This document shows positions 32,781 through 41,632 of a DNA stretch of 64,000 nucleotides, piece after piece. The translations under genes and the position numbers were made by a program. The notes under the pieces were generated by a model, which was given only the letters and a program-made list of their open reading frames with translations, did not search any database and had not been told where the DNA came from. Source of the DNA: JALCRY01 sp050946575 (GTDB lineage: Bacteria; Bacillota; Clostridia; Peptostreptococcales; Anaerovoracaceae). How positions within the stretch are numbered: the stretch's first letter is position 1; each line of letters opens with the position of its first letter. The DNA is taken from the NCBI GenBank assembly GCA_050946575.1, contig JBMNVB010000004.1, positions 98,775 to 162,774 on the forward strand, read 5' to 3'.

Positions 32781-35534
32781 ATGGCGGAAAAGAAAACGAA
32801 ATCCAGACAGACGGGAAAGAAGACGGGCGGCTCGAAAAGCAAAAATGCGAAGAGCACCGCTAAGAAGAGCACCGCTGACAAGAAGTCTTCGAAGCCGTCA
32901 GCAAAGAAGAGTGCGCCGAAAGAGGCGGCCCCGGAAAAGAAAGACCACCGGCTGAGGGATGACATCATCGCAGTCGTTCTTCTGGCGTTCGGAATTTTCC
33001 TCGCCGTGGCCATGCATACGAAGATGGCCGGCGCAGTCGGCATTTCAGTCAGCAATGCGCTGAAAGGGATATTCGGATTCGGCGCATTGATACTTCCGTA
33101 TTTCATCATAGCTTTCGCAGTCTGCGAATTTATAAGGATAACGGCTCCGTTCAAGGCGAGGACGTTCGTGATGCTTGCTGTCCTGTTCCTCGATATCGAC
33201 CTTGTGAACGCGGCGAGGTTCAGGATCGTGCCCGTCATGGATATGAACGGTCTGAAAGCGGCGTACGATTCCGGCGTGCTGCTCAAGGGAGCCGGCGTGT
33301 TCGGGACGTATGCCGGCGGAGGGATCGTGAAGCTCATCGGCAGACCGGGCCTTTATATTTTCGCGGTCCTGGTCGCCGTCATAAGTGCGATGATAATTTT
33401 CAATACTCCGATCTCGAGACTGTTCGAGAAGGCCGCGGAACGCCGCGCGGCGCTGAAAAAAAGAAGAGAAGAAAAAGAACTTGAGATAATAAAGGAAGCT
33501 GAAGAGAAAGAAGCCGAGGCGCGCGAGCTCGAAGCTAAGCGCGAGGCCGTCGGGAACGCCGGGAGAAAGACGCGTGCGGATTACACTCCGCCGTCCGAAA
33601 GCGTTGCCGGACTTGCAGGCGCGGGCGCCGCAGGTGCGATTAGCCCCTCTGAGTCGCAGAAGAAGAACAGATGGGCTTCATTCTTCAGTTCAGGAAAGAA
33701 GAAAACGGATGTGCCGGCTTCGGACAGTTATATTGATAACCTTCCGGAGAACAAGCGCAATATAATCACGATGGCATCGCGCAATGATCTGTTTGACGGG
33801 CAGGACAGTACCGAGCCTGTATTTGTGGACACGGAAACCGGCCAGCGGCGGATACAGATATCTGGCGCAGATGGCGCTGCGACTCCGGTGGGAGGAAACG
33901 GAAAGGTCACTCAGGGATTCGAAGGCGGAGACACCGGATCTCAGGATGATTTCGGATCCAAGTCGAAAAAGGACGCCGCGAAGGAAGCGGCACGGGCCGC
34001 GGGAGCAATGGCCGCGGGCGCCGGCATCGCCGCTGCTACAGCGGAAGTCATGGATGACATAGAAAAATCCGAAAAGAAAACCACGAACAGATACAGACTT
34101 CCGCCGATAGATCTGCTCGAACGCACCGAGCAGCCGAAAAAGCGTGCGGGACTCGAACAGTCTCTCGATTCAAAGGCTGACCTTCTTGAACAGACACTGC
34201 AGAGTTTCAATGTAAACGCGAAGGTCGTGAACGTTATAAGCGGGCCGTCCGTCACTCGGTATGAGATACAGCCTGAGATCGGCGTAAAGGTGAGCAGCAT
34301 CACAAATCTCGCAGACGATATAGCCCTTAATCTCAGAGCTAAGAGTATCCGCATCGAGGCCCCGATACCGGGCAAGGCCGCGATAGGTGTCGAAGTCGAA
34401 AACGAAGAGCGGGAGATGGTCAGGATCCGTGAACTTATAGCGTCTAAGGAGTTCCGTCAGCACAAGTCGAAGCTCGCGTTCACTGTCGGCCGCGACATTT
34501 CGGGGAAGCCCGTTATCGCGGATCTCGACAGGATGCCGCATCTTCTGATCGCGGGCGCCACGGGCTCCGGCAAATCGGTATGCATAAACACGATCATCAT
34601 GAGCGTGCTGTATAAGGCGAAGCCGGACGAAGTAAAACTGCTGCTCGTCGACCCGAAGATGGTCGAACTCGGAAATTACAACGGCATACCGCATCTGCTC
34701 ATCCCGGTGGTGACTGACGCGTCGAAGGCCGCGGCAGCCCTGAACTGGGCCGTGGGCGAGATGACGAAAAGATACAATAAATTCTCGTCGGAAGGCGTGA
34801 GAAATATCAATGCGTACAACGAATTGATGCGGAAACGCGGCGACAGGGAAGAAGTAATGCCGCGCGTGGTCATTATCATAGACGAGCTCGCGGACCTCAT
34901 GATGGTAGCGAAATCGCAGGTAGAAGACTCGATCTGCCGCCTTGCCCAGCTCGCGAGAGCCGCGGGCATGCACCTCATCGTGGCGACGCAGAGGCCGTCT
35001 GTGGATGTAGTGACCGGTCTCATCAAGGCGAACATCCCGAGCCGGATGGCGTTCATGGTATCGTCCGGAACGGATTCGAGAACGATAATCGACATGAACG
35101 GCGCCGAGAAACTCGTCGGCAACGGGGACTGCCTGTTCAAGCCGCAGGATCTCGACAAGCCGATAAGGGTACAGTGCCCGTTCGTGAGCGACGAAGAAGT
35201 CGAAAACGTTATAGAATACGTAAAGGGCCAGGTCGAGGACGTCGAGTATTCGGAGGACGTAATAAAGAACGTGGAAAAGGGCGCCTCGGGCGCGGGTTCG
35301 CGGGACGATGACGACGTGCTGCTGCCTGACGCCATAGAATGCGTAGTGCTGGCGGGGCAGGCATCTGTCTCAATGCTCCAGCGCAGGTTCAGGATAGGAT
35401 ACAACAGGGCCGCGCGCATCGTTGACATTATGGAGGAGCGCGGCATCGTGGGGCCGCAGGACGGATCCAGGCCGCGCCAGGTGAACATGACAGAAGAAGA
35501 ACTGAGAGAACTTCAGGATTCCGGAGAACTTTAA
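32781..35534 (+). CDS. ftsK: DNA translocase FtsK/SpoIIIE
   Basis: The 917-residue protein has a Lys/Ser-rich cytoplasmic N-terminus (1-60), four membrane helices between about 65 and 215, and a charged and Gly/Ala-rich linker to about 440. The motor domain follows, with Walker A GATGSGKSVCIN (about 592-603), LLLVDPKMVELG and VIIIDELADLM (Walker B). A C-terminal gamma winged helix (LQRRFRIGYNRAARIVDIMEERGIVG) recognises polar DNA motifs. It pumps DNA through the division septum. The stop overlaps the rimO start by 1 nt. Confidence 0.96.
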   Translation: MAEKKTKSRQTGKKTGGSKSKNAKSTAKKSTADKKSSKPSAKKSAPKEAAPEKKDHRLRDDIIAVVLLAFGIFLAVAMHTKMAGAVGISVSNALKGIFGFGALILPYFIIAFAVCEFIRITAPFKARTFVMLAVLFLDIDLVNAARFRIVPVMDMNGLKAAYDSGVLLKGAGVFGTYAGGGIVKLIGRPGLYIFAVLVAVISAMIIFNTPISRLFEKAAERRAALKKRREEKELEIIKEAEEKEAEARELEAKREAVGNAGRKTRADYTPPSESVAGLAGAGAAGAISPSESQKKNRWASFFSSGKKKTDVPASDSYIDNLPENKRNIITMASRNDLFDGQDSTEPVFVDTETGQRRIQISGADGAATPVGGNGKVTQGFEGGDTGSQDDFGSKSKKDAAKEAARAAGAMAAGAGIAAATAEVMDDIEKSEKKTTNRYRLPPIDLLERTEQPKKRAGLEQSLDSKADLLEQTLQSFNVNAKVVNVISGPSVTRYEIQPEIGVKVSSITNLADDIALNLRAKSIRIEAPIPGKAAIGVEVENEEREMVRIRELIASKEFRQHKSKLAFTVGRDISGKPVIADLDRMPHLLIAGATGSGKSVCINTIIMSVLYKAKPDEVKLLLVDPKMVELGNYNGIPHLLIPVVTDASKAAAALNWAVGEMTKRYNKFSSEGVRNINAYNELMRKRGDREEVMPRVVIIIDELADLMMVAKSQVEDSICRLAQLARAAGMHLIVATQRPSVDVVTGLIKANIPSRMAFMVSSGTDSRTIIDMNGAEKLVGNGDCLFKPQDLDKPIRVQCPFVSDEEVENVIEYVKGQVEDVEYSEDVIKNVEKGASGAGSRDDDDVLLPDAIECVVLAGQASVSMLQRRFRIGYNRAARIVDIMEERGIVGPQDGSRPRQVNMTEEELRELQDSGEL

Positions 35535-36868
35535 TGAACATATATATCGAAACGATGGGCTGTCCGAAAAACAGGAACGACTCGGAAAATGTCGCGGGGA
35601 TACTGAAGGCTGCGGGGCACGGCATAACCGATGATCCCGAGGAAGCCGATGCAGTCATCGTGAACACATGCGGATTCATAGACGCCGCGAAGCGTGAATC
35701 GATAGACAGGATATTCGACTTCATCAGGTTCAACGATCAGTGCGGTGAAGACAGGAAGCTGCTCATAGTGTCCGGCTGCCTGTCGCAGCGGTACGGCAGC
35801 GAGCTTTACGAGGAACTGCCGGAAGTCGATATATTCATGGGAGTGAATGATTACGAAAGGCTCCCGGAGATACTTGCAAAGCACGAAGCCGGCTCGCGCG
35901 GGAAGTATCTGTCCGCCGCGGAGCGCGACATGGACGCCATGCAGAGGACGGACGCCGAAAACGCGTACAGCAGGACGATAAAGATATCGGAGGGGTGCGA
36001 TAACAACTGCACGTACTGCATCATCCCGAAGATACGCGGGAGATACCGCAGCAGGCCGATGGAAGATATCGCCCGCGAGGCGGAGATGCTCGCGTCGCAG
36101 GGGTGCCGGGAACTTGTGATAATAGCGGAGGATACATCCGCGTACGGCATCGACATATACGGGAAATACGAGCTTCCCGCATTGCTGAGAAAACTCTGCG
36201 CCGTGGACGGCATAGAGTGGATAAGGCTCATGTACTGCTACGCCGAGCGCATCACGGACGAACTGATAGAAGTGATGGCCGGGGAAGAAAAGATCTGCGA
36301 TTACATCGACATCCCGCTCCAGCACGCGTCTGACAGTGTGCTACGCAGGATGAACCGGAAGACGACGAACAGTGAGATCCGCGGGACGATCGCGAAGCTC
36401 CGGGCGGCAATGCCGGATATAAATATCAGGACCACGCTGATAACGGGTTTCCCCGGCGAGACGGAGGAGGATTTCGAAGAGCTGTATGAGTTCTGCGGGG
36501 AAATGAAATTCGAGCGTCTCGGCGTGTTCACGTATTCGAGAGAAGACGGGACGCCGGCGGCGGAGATGGACGGACAGATCGAAGAAGAAGTGAAGGAGCG
36601 GAGACTCGACGCGATAATGACACTGCAGCGCGGCATCTCGCTCGAACATAACCGCGGGCTTGTAGGGACTGTACAGGAAGTACTGATAGAATCCCGCGAA
36701 GAGCCGGGCGTGTATATCGGCAGGACACGTTACGACGCGCCTGAAATAGACGATGCGGTCATTGTACGCTCGAGAAACGACCACGAACCGGGCGATATAA
36801 TAAACGTGCTCATTGAAGACGCGTTCGATTACGATATTACTGGGACGGAAACAGGAGAACGGAAATGA
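35534..36868 (+). CDS. rimO: ribosomal protein S12 methylthiotransferase
   Basis: The 444-residue protein has the MTTase N-terminal cluster cysteines C10 (ETMGCPKN), C46 (NTCGFID) and C82 (SGCLSQR). The radical SAM motif C155-xxx-C159-xx-C162 (GCDNNCTYCIIP) follows, then a C-terminal TRAM-like domain. MGCPKNRNDSE and FIDAAKRESID are RimO-specific rather than MiaB-like. It adds a methylthio group to Asp88 of S12. It is sandwiched by 1-nt and 4-nt overlaps with ftsK and pgsA. Confidence 0.96.
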   Translation: MNIYIETMGCPKNRNDSENVAGILKAAGHGITDDPEEADAVIVNTCGFIDAAKRESIDRIFDFIRFNDQCGEDRKLLIVSGCLSQRYGSELYEELPEVDIFMGVNDYERLPEILAKHEAGSRGKYLSAAERDMDAMQRTDAENAYSRTIKISEGCDNNCTYCIIPKIRGRYRSRPMEDIAREAEMLASQGCRELVIIAEDTSAYGIDIYGKYELPALLRKLCAVDGIEWIRLMYCYAERITDELIEVMAGEEKICDYIDIPLQHASDSVLRRMNRKTTNSEIRGTIAKLRAAMPDINIRTTLITGFPGETEEDFEELYEFCGEMKFERLGVFTYSREDGTPAAEMDGQIEEEVKERRLDAIMTLQRGISLEHNRGLVGTVQEVLIESREEPGVYIGRTRYDAPEIDDAVIVRSRNDHEPGDIINVLIEDAFDYDITGTETGERK

Positions 36869-37401
36869 ATCTTCCAAATAAGCTGACGATGATAAGGATA
36901 TGCGCTATACCCGTGTTCATTATCGTGTATCTGCTGGGATATAACGTGGCGGCGGCGGTAATATTCATCCTCGCCTCGGCGACGGATGCTCTGGACGGGC
37001 ACATCGCGAGGAGCAGGAACCTCGTGACGAACTTCGGGAAACTCATGGACCCGCTCGCGGATAAGATGCTTGTTACATCTGCGTTCATACTTCTCGTGGA
37101 AAGCGGCGCGGTGGCCGGATGGATGGTCATAATCATAATAGCGAGGGAGCTCGCGATCACGGGGCTGCGGACTGTAGCCGCGTCCGAAGGCGTCGTCATA
37201 GCGGCCGGCATGACGGGAAAGGCGAAGACAGTATGCCAGATGATCGCCGTTATACTGCTCCTTCTCATGAACTGGCCGTTCTCGTATATCGGGATCCCGA
37301 TGGATATCATCATGCTCTGGGCGGCGGTGATCATGACAGTCGTTTCGGGCACGGAATATCTTGTGAAGAACTGGCACATAGTTACGGCGAAGGGAATATA
37401 G
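36865..37401 (+). CDS. pgsA: CDP-diacylglycerol-glycerol-3-phosphate 3-phosphatidyltransferase
   Basis: The 178-residue integral membrane protein carries the CDP-alcohol phosphotransferase signature D-G-xx-A-R-x8-G-xxx-D-xxx-D (DALDGHIARSRN, then GKLMDPLADK). Start MNLPNKLTMIRI is typical. It makes phosphatidylglycerophosphate, the committed step to phosphatidylglycerol and cardiolipin. About five hydrophobic helices are visible. ATGA overlap with rimO; cinA follows by 15 nt. Confidence 0.95.
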   Translation: MNLPNKLTMIRICAIPVFIIVYLLGYNVAAAVIFILASATDALDGHIARSRNLVTNFGKLMDPLADKMLVTSAFILLVESGAVAGWMVIIIIARELAITGLRTVAASEGVVIAAGMTGKAKTVCQMIAVILLLLMNWPFSYIGIPMDIIMLWAAVIMTVVSGTEYLVKNWHIVTAKGI

Positions 37402-37416
37402 ACCGGAGGAAGAATA

Positions 37417-38658
37417 ATGAAGACCGCGATACTTACAGTAGGGACGGAAATATTATTCGGACAGATAGTGAATACGAATGCCGTGTATCTCAGCCGGCAG
37501 CTCAACTCGCTCGGCCATGACGTGATGTATCACTATACTGTCGGAGACAATGCGGAACGCCTCGGGGAACTGATCGAGTTCGCGTTCCACGACTGCGATA
37601 TGATAATCACGACCGGCGGTCTGGGGCCGACGGAAGATGACCTCACGAAGGAGGTCGCATGCGAAACGCTGCATGACAGCCTGGTGCTGAACGAAGAGGA
37701 GCTGCGCAAGCTTGAGGACCGCATGGGGAAACTCGGAAGAGAAATGACGCCGAACAACATCAAGCAGGCGTATCTTCCGTCCCGTGCGCGCGTGCTCAAA
37801 AATCCGCAGGGCACCGCACCGGGATTCGCGCTCGAGGAAAACGGGAAGATAATCATCTGCATGCCCGGCCCTCCGCGCGAGATGAACTATATGTTCGAAC
37901 ATGAGGTAAAGCCTTATCTGGAAGAAAAATCCGACGGTGTGATATACTATAAGCTGGTACACACTTACGGCATCGGGGAGTCGAGCCTTGAGACCGCGCT
38001 TCTTGACCTTATTGACACGCAGACCGATCCGACGATCGCGACGTATGCCAAGGAGGGAGAATCTCAGGTGAGAGTGGCATCAAGGCGCGCGACCATCGAG
38101 GAGGCGCAGGCGGCGGTCGAGGACATGATCGGTAAGATCCGGGACAGGATCGGGAAATACATCTACAGCGAGGATGACGAGAGCATGGCCGAAGTTGTCG
38201 GCAGGAAACTGATGGAACGCGGGATAACTATATCTTCCGCCGAATCATGCACGGGAGGGCTTTTCGCCAATGCATTGATAGAGGTGCCGGGGATATCCGC
38301 CGTGTTCGACAGAGGTCTCGTAACGTACAGCAACCGGGCTAAGGTGGAAGAACTGGGGGTGAGTGAGGAAACGCTCGACCGGTTCGGCGCCGTCAGTGAG
38401 CAGACGGCGGCAGAGATGGCGGAAGGGCTTGCGGAGGTTACCGGCAGCGACATATGCGTTTCCGTGACCGGGATAGCCGGTCCGGACGGCGGGACGAAAG
38501 AAAAACCCGTCGGACTGGTATACACCGCATTGACGTTTAAGGGGAAGACCGTTGTAAAGGAAAACAGATTCGTTGACAACGGCAGGAAATGGATAAGGGA
38601 CAGGTCTGTTCTGACAATGCTCAGAATGGTATATGATGTCCTCGGAGACAGTATATGA
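37417..38658 (+). CDS. cinA: CinA family competence/damage-inducible protein
   Basis: The 413-residue protein has the N-terminal MoaB/MogA-like domain (GTEILFGQIVNTNAVYLSRQL, TTGGLGPTEDDLTKEV, CMPGPPREM). The C-terminal CinA amidohydrolase domain follows (SSAESCTGGLFANALIEVPG, SVTGIAGPDGGTKEKPVG). Members can deamidate nicotinamide mononucleotide and hydrolyse ADP-ribose-type compounds. In many Bacillota recA follows cinA; here an LCP gene overlaps its stop by 4 nt instead. Confidence 0.95.
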   Translation: MKTAILTVGTEILFGQIVNTNAVYLSRQLNSLGHDVMYHYTVGDNAERLGELIEFAFHDCDMIITTGGLGPTEDDLTKEVACETLHDSLVLNEEELRKLEDRMGKLGREMTPNNIKQAYLPSRARVLKNPQGTAPGFALEENGKIIICMPGPPREMNYMFEHEVKPYLEEKSDGVIYYKLVHTYGIGESSLETALLDLIDTQTDPTIATYAKEGESQVRVASRRATIEEAQAAVEDMIGKIRDRIGKYIYSEDDESMAEVVGRKLMERGITISSAESCTGGLFANALIEVPGISAVFDRGLVTYSNRAKVEELGVSEETLDRFGAVSEQTAAEMAEGLAEVTGSDICVSVTGIAGPDGGTKEKPVGLVYTALTFKGKTVVKENRFVDNGRKWIRDRSVLTMLRMVYDVLGDSI

Positions 38659-40166
38659 GAAGTGATAAGGGAAGAGGCAGCAGATCCGGAAGATCTGGGA
38701 GAGGGCTTGAGAGAGAAAGACCGTCACGAAGCGGAGCGAGCCGCGACACTATCGTGAGCGGAAGAGGGGGAGATCGGCCGAGGCCTCGTCCACGGCCGCA
38801 GACAGGGCGCGGCAGCGACTACGAACGCGATGTGGAGCTTTACAGGCGCATCGTGGAGGGAGACAGCGGAGGAGCGCACAGACGGGCGGAAAGCCGCCCG
38901 AGGACCTATGAGGCCCCGGACGCGGGAACGCCGCGCACAAGGAAAAAGACGCGCTCCGAGAAATACAGAGAAAATTATTACGGCGAAGGCAGACAGGGCA
39001 GACAGAGCCGCGACCCTCGTGCAGACAGAAAAGCGAGGGAACGCCGCGACAGGCAGCGCGAACAGCAGTACGAGAAGCAGCGCCGGCAGCTTCTGAAGCA
39101 GCAGAAGAAGAAAAACAAGAAACTGAAGAAAAGGCCGAAGAGCAGGCACAAGGGCAGAAAGATCTTTCTGTCTCTGCTTCTTATTTTCGTGATCCTGTTC
39201 ACCGGCGGATTCTTTTATTTCAATGCCTACGCATCCAATCTGGCGACGGTAGATACCACTGGCGAGGATTTCGGGATAAACAGCGGAGTTTCATCGAGCC
39301 TCTGGAGATATACTGATATCGCTATCCTCGGTTCCGATGCGCGTGCGGGCGAATCATACGAAGGGTCCAGGACCGACGCAGTCGTAATTATGCGCATTGA
39401 TAAGCTTACGGGCGAGATCCGTCTGGTTTCCTGTCTGAGGGATTCATATCTGCAAATGGACGACGGGAACGGCGGCACTACATACAGTAAACTCACGCAT
39501 GCGTTTTCATACGGCGGCGGCGTGAACACATGCAAGACTCTTAATCAGAGCCTTGATCTCAATATCAAGAAGTATATAGTTTTCAACTGGAGAGCTGTTT
39601 CTGACACAGTTTACTGTTTGCATGGAATAACAATAAATATCAAAGAGAGCGAAATAGACGACATGAATTCCACCGGAAATAATACGGCGGCGAATGTCGG
39701 CAGGACATACACGCCGATAACTCACGCAGGGAAGCAGACGCTCGACGGCGCCCAGGTCGCCACATATTGCAGGATCAGAAAAACTTCCGGCGGCGATACC
39801 GAAAGGGCAAGACGATACAAGGCAACGTTGAAAGCGATCATTGCGAAAGCCAAATCGTCAGATCTGAAGATGCTGAATAATACTGCAAAGTGGGTTCTGC
39901 CTAAGATAAGTACGAATATGTCGTCGTTTTATATGTACACCTGGATAATACAGGCGTGGCGGCTCAATATTTCAAATAATATTTCATTCCCGAATACATT
40001 CTACGGCGCGACCCTGTCGGACGGCGTGTGGTATGCAGTCCCGCAGACGCTCGAGTCCAATGTGGTGTGGCTGCACAAGAAGCTGTTCGACGATGACAAT
40101 TATCAGGTCTCGTCGGAATGCAGTACTCAAAGTGAGGAAATACAAAACCTGACCGGCGTTTACTGA
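38655..40166 (+). CDS. LytR-CpsA-Psr (LCP) family cell-wall ligase
   Basis: The 503-residue protein has a 165-residue cytoplasmic N-terminus that is extremely Arg/Ser/Gly-rich and then Lys-rich (QQKKKNKKLKKRPKSRHKGR). One membrane helix follows (about 170-190), then the outside LCP domain: DIAILGSDARAGESYEGSRT, RIDKLTGEIRLVSCLRDSYL, and TYCRIRKTSGGDTERARR with the conserved Arg residues near 375. LCP enzymes transfer glycopolymers from undecaprenyl pyrophosphate to peptidoglycan. The long basic tail is unusual and may bind nucleic acid or acidic lipids; that is inference. Confidence 0.9.
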   Translation: MRSDKGRGSRSGRSGRGLERERPSRSGASRDTIVSGRGGDRPRPRPRPQTGRGSDYERDVELYRRIVEGDSGGAHRRAESRPRTYEAPDAGTPRTRKKTRSEKYRENYYGEGRQGRQSRDPRADRKARERRDRQREQQYEKQRRQLLKQQKKKNKKLKKRPKSRHKGRKIFLSLLLIFVILFTGGFFYFNAYASNLATVDTTGEDFGINSGVSSSLWRYTDIAILGSDARAGESYEGSRTDAVVIMRIDKLTGEIRLVSCLRDSYLQMDDGNGGTTYSKLTHAFSYGGGVNTCKTLNQSLDLNIKKYIVFNWRAVSDTVYCLHGITINIKESEIDDMNSTGNNTAANVGRTYTPITHAGKQTLDGAQVATYCRIRKTSGGDTERARRYKATLKAIIAKAKSSDLKMLNNTAKWVLPKISTNMSSFYMYTWIIQAWRLNISNNISFPNTFYGATLSDGVWYAVPQTLESNVVWLHKKLFDDDNYQVSSECSTQSEEIQNLTGVY

Positions 40167-40184
40167 CGCAGCGCCGGTCTTCAC

Positions 40185-40219
40185 AAAACGCGGTCAGACG
40201 TCTGTTCTGTCCGCGTTTT
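40185..40219 (+). terminator. possible terminator between convergent LCP and CdaR genes
   Basis: AAAACGCGG (40185-40193) and CCGCGTTTT (40211-40219) are perfect 9-bp arms. The right arm lies within the last codons of the CdaR gene. The T run is short. Confidence 0.5.
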
Positions 40220-41303
40220 CCAGATACCATATGGCGGCGAAATACAGTTCCATCATTTCGCGTGCGTGCCTGAGATCAAGCCCGGTCTTCTTTTTGATAC
40301 GCTTGATTTTATACTGGACAGTGTTTTTATGCAGGAAAAGTTCTTCGGCCATCGCGCTGATCGACCCGTTGTTTTTGAAATAGGTCACTATGAATTCCGC
40401 GATCTCTCTTATCTCGTCACTCCGGCAGTTCATGAACGTCTTATCAATGATAAGGCGTTTATATTCTGATGGTATTCCGTTTATGGCGACGTCGAGTATG
40501 TTAAGGTTGTAGTCGAATATGCCTGGCTTTCCCTTTTCAACTATCGTATCGATCTTTCTTGCTTCCAGATACGAATTCCTTATATTCGAGCTGTTCGTCA
40601 CGGAGCCTATGGCCACGCGGTAGGCGGACGCCGGGAACATGCTGTCGAATTTGCTCTCAAAATATTCGCGTACATCTTCGATGCTCTCCGCATTCATTAT
40701 CACGATCCCCATACTCCTGTCATTCGAGTTCAGAGAATGGATGACATGCGCGTCATTGAACTTCTGCTCCATGAACGCACCGGTATCGCCCTGAGCTTCC
40801 CTTGTAATGACAGCGACGGCCATTGTCTTGTTCAGATCCAGATCATATTTTGCGGCATTAGTTTCTATCTTTTTTCTGTCGACGAGCTCTCCCGACAGCC
40901 ACTCGTTCACGAAGAACATGATATCCTGATCGGAAGTCTTCTGCCTCTGCAGAGTATCGATATTCTGAAGCAGCAGTTCAAGCAGCATCTGCAGTATCTT
41001 GCCGTACGGTTCCACCTCGTCCACAGGTCCCGTGATCCCTATTACGCCCGCTATCTCTCCGTTGAGCATAAGAGGCAGATTTATCCCGACGTGGCATCCG
41101 GGATATTCGTCCTCCGTGTGCACGATAAGTTCGCTGAGATGTTCAGTAACTATCCGGTATGACGGCACATGGTATTCATTCACCCGCTCTTCATTCGTGC
41201 TCGCGATGATAAAACCTATCTCATCGGAAATATATATGTCGAAATCGATAATGCTGCTTACCTCGTCGAGCAGCTGCTTTGCCGTTGCCCTGCTTAAATG
41301 CAT
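40194..41303 (-). CDS. CdaR-type (sugar diacid / PucR-HTH) transcriptional regulator
   Basis: The 369-residue protein has an N-terminal diacid-recognition region (SRATAKQLLDEVSSIIDFDIYISDEIGFIIAS; GVIGITGP). A GGDEF-like middle part follows, then a C-terminal PucR-type HTH (GSISAMAEELFLHKNTVQYKIKRIKKKTGLD, about 320-350). CdaR activates glycerate/galactarate use in E. coli; the inducer here is unknown. No sugar-acid catabolic genes are adjacent, so targets may be distant. A perfect inverted repeat lies 22 nt upstream of its start. Confidence 0.9.
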   Translation of the reverse strand: MHLSRATAKQLLDEVSSIIDFDIYISDEIGFIIASTNEERVNEYHVPSYRIVTEHLSELIVHTEDEYPGCHVGINLPLMLNGEIAGVIGITGPVDEVEPYGKILQMLLELLLQNIDTLQRQKTSDQDIMFFVNEWLSGELVDRKKIETNAAKYDLDLNKTMAVAVITREAQGDTGAFMEQKFNDAHVIHSLNSNDRSMGIVIMNAESIEDVREYFESKFDSMFPASAYRVAIGSVTNSSNIRNSYLEARKIDTIVEKGKPGIFDYNLNILDVAINGIPSEYKRLIIDKTFMNCRSDEIREIAEFIVTYFKNNGSISAMAEELFLHKNTVQYKIKRIKKKTGLDLRHAREMMELYFAAIWYLENADRTDV

Positions 41304-41324
41304 ATTCTCCTCCGCGGTTAGTAT

Positions 41325-41350
41325 AAATAACAGAAATTATCCTGTTATTT
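41325..41350 (-). promoter_or_regulatory. inverted repeat in the CdaR leader
   Basis: AAATAACAG (41325-41333) and CTGTTATTT (41342-41350) are perfect 9-bp arms with an 8-nt centre, 22 nt upstream of the CdaR gene start at 41303. A possible autoregulatory operator. Confidence 0.4.
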
Positions 41351-41387
41351 CGTTTCATCTAATATAGAATTTTGTTATTTACAATAG

Positions 41388-41600
41388 TATAATACAGAGA
41401 ACCGGAGGGGGCAACATCATTAAAAATCAGGTTTCGGTCAATTGTTGATGCATGTAGTTAGATAGTGCTTTTGTATATTTGGTGAATATGACGGCGGCAG
41501 TCTTATTTGGTCTGTGGCTGACGCTGTAAAGAATTTGCGCATTGTTATGAAATCGACCTCCTCATAGGAACGACGGGCATTCGCCCGTCGTTCTGTTTTG
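41388..41600 (+). ncRNA. candidate small RNA with its own terminator
   Basis: This intergenic stretch has a -10-like TATAAT (41388-41393) and ends at a strong terminator: GAACGACGGGC (41568-41578), loop ATTC, GCCCGTCGTTC (41583-41593), then TGTTTTG. No gene lies between them except a 13-codon frame (41488-41529). Just before the terminator is CGACCTCCTC (41554-41563), complementary to Shine-Dalgarno sequences. The -35 is weak. Readthrough termination from LCP is an alternative role for the hairpin. Confidence 0.35.
41568..41600 (+). terminator. strong plus-strand terminator with no obvious gene upstream
   Basis: Perfect 11-bp stem with an ATTC loop and T-rich tail. The minus strand has no T run, so it works on the plus strand. 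Confidence 0.8.
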
Positions 41601-41626
41601 TAATAAACCGCGGCGCGTGGTACAAT
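41598..41626 (+). promoter_or_regulatory. promoter placed for a leaderless glycosyltransferase mRNA
   Basis: TTGTAA (41598-41603), 17-nt spacer, TACAAT (41621-41626) with extended TGG. Only six bases separate the -10 from the ATG at 41633, so transcription should begin at or next to the start codon. Confidence 0.65.
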
Positions 41627-41632
41627 GATTTT

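Noticed and set aside
41488..41529. A 13-codon hydrophobic frame inside the candidate sRNA
   Set aside because: No ribosome site and no conservation evidence; too short to call a gene.
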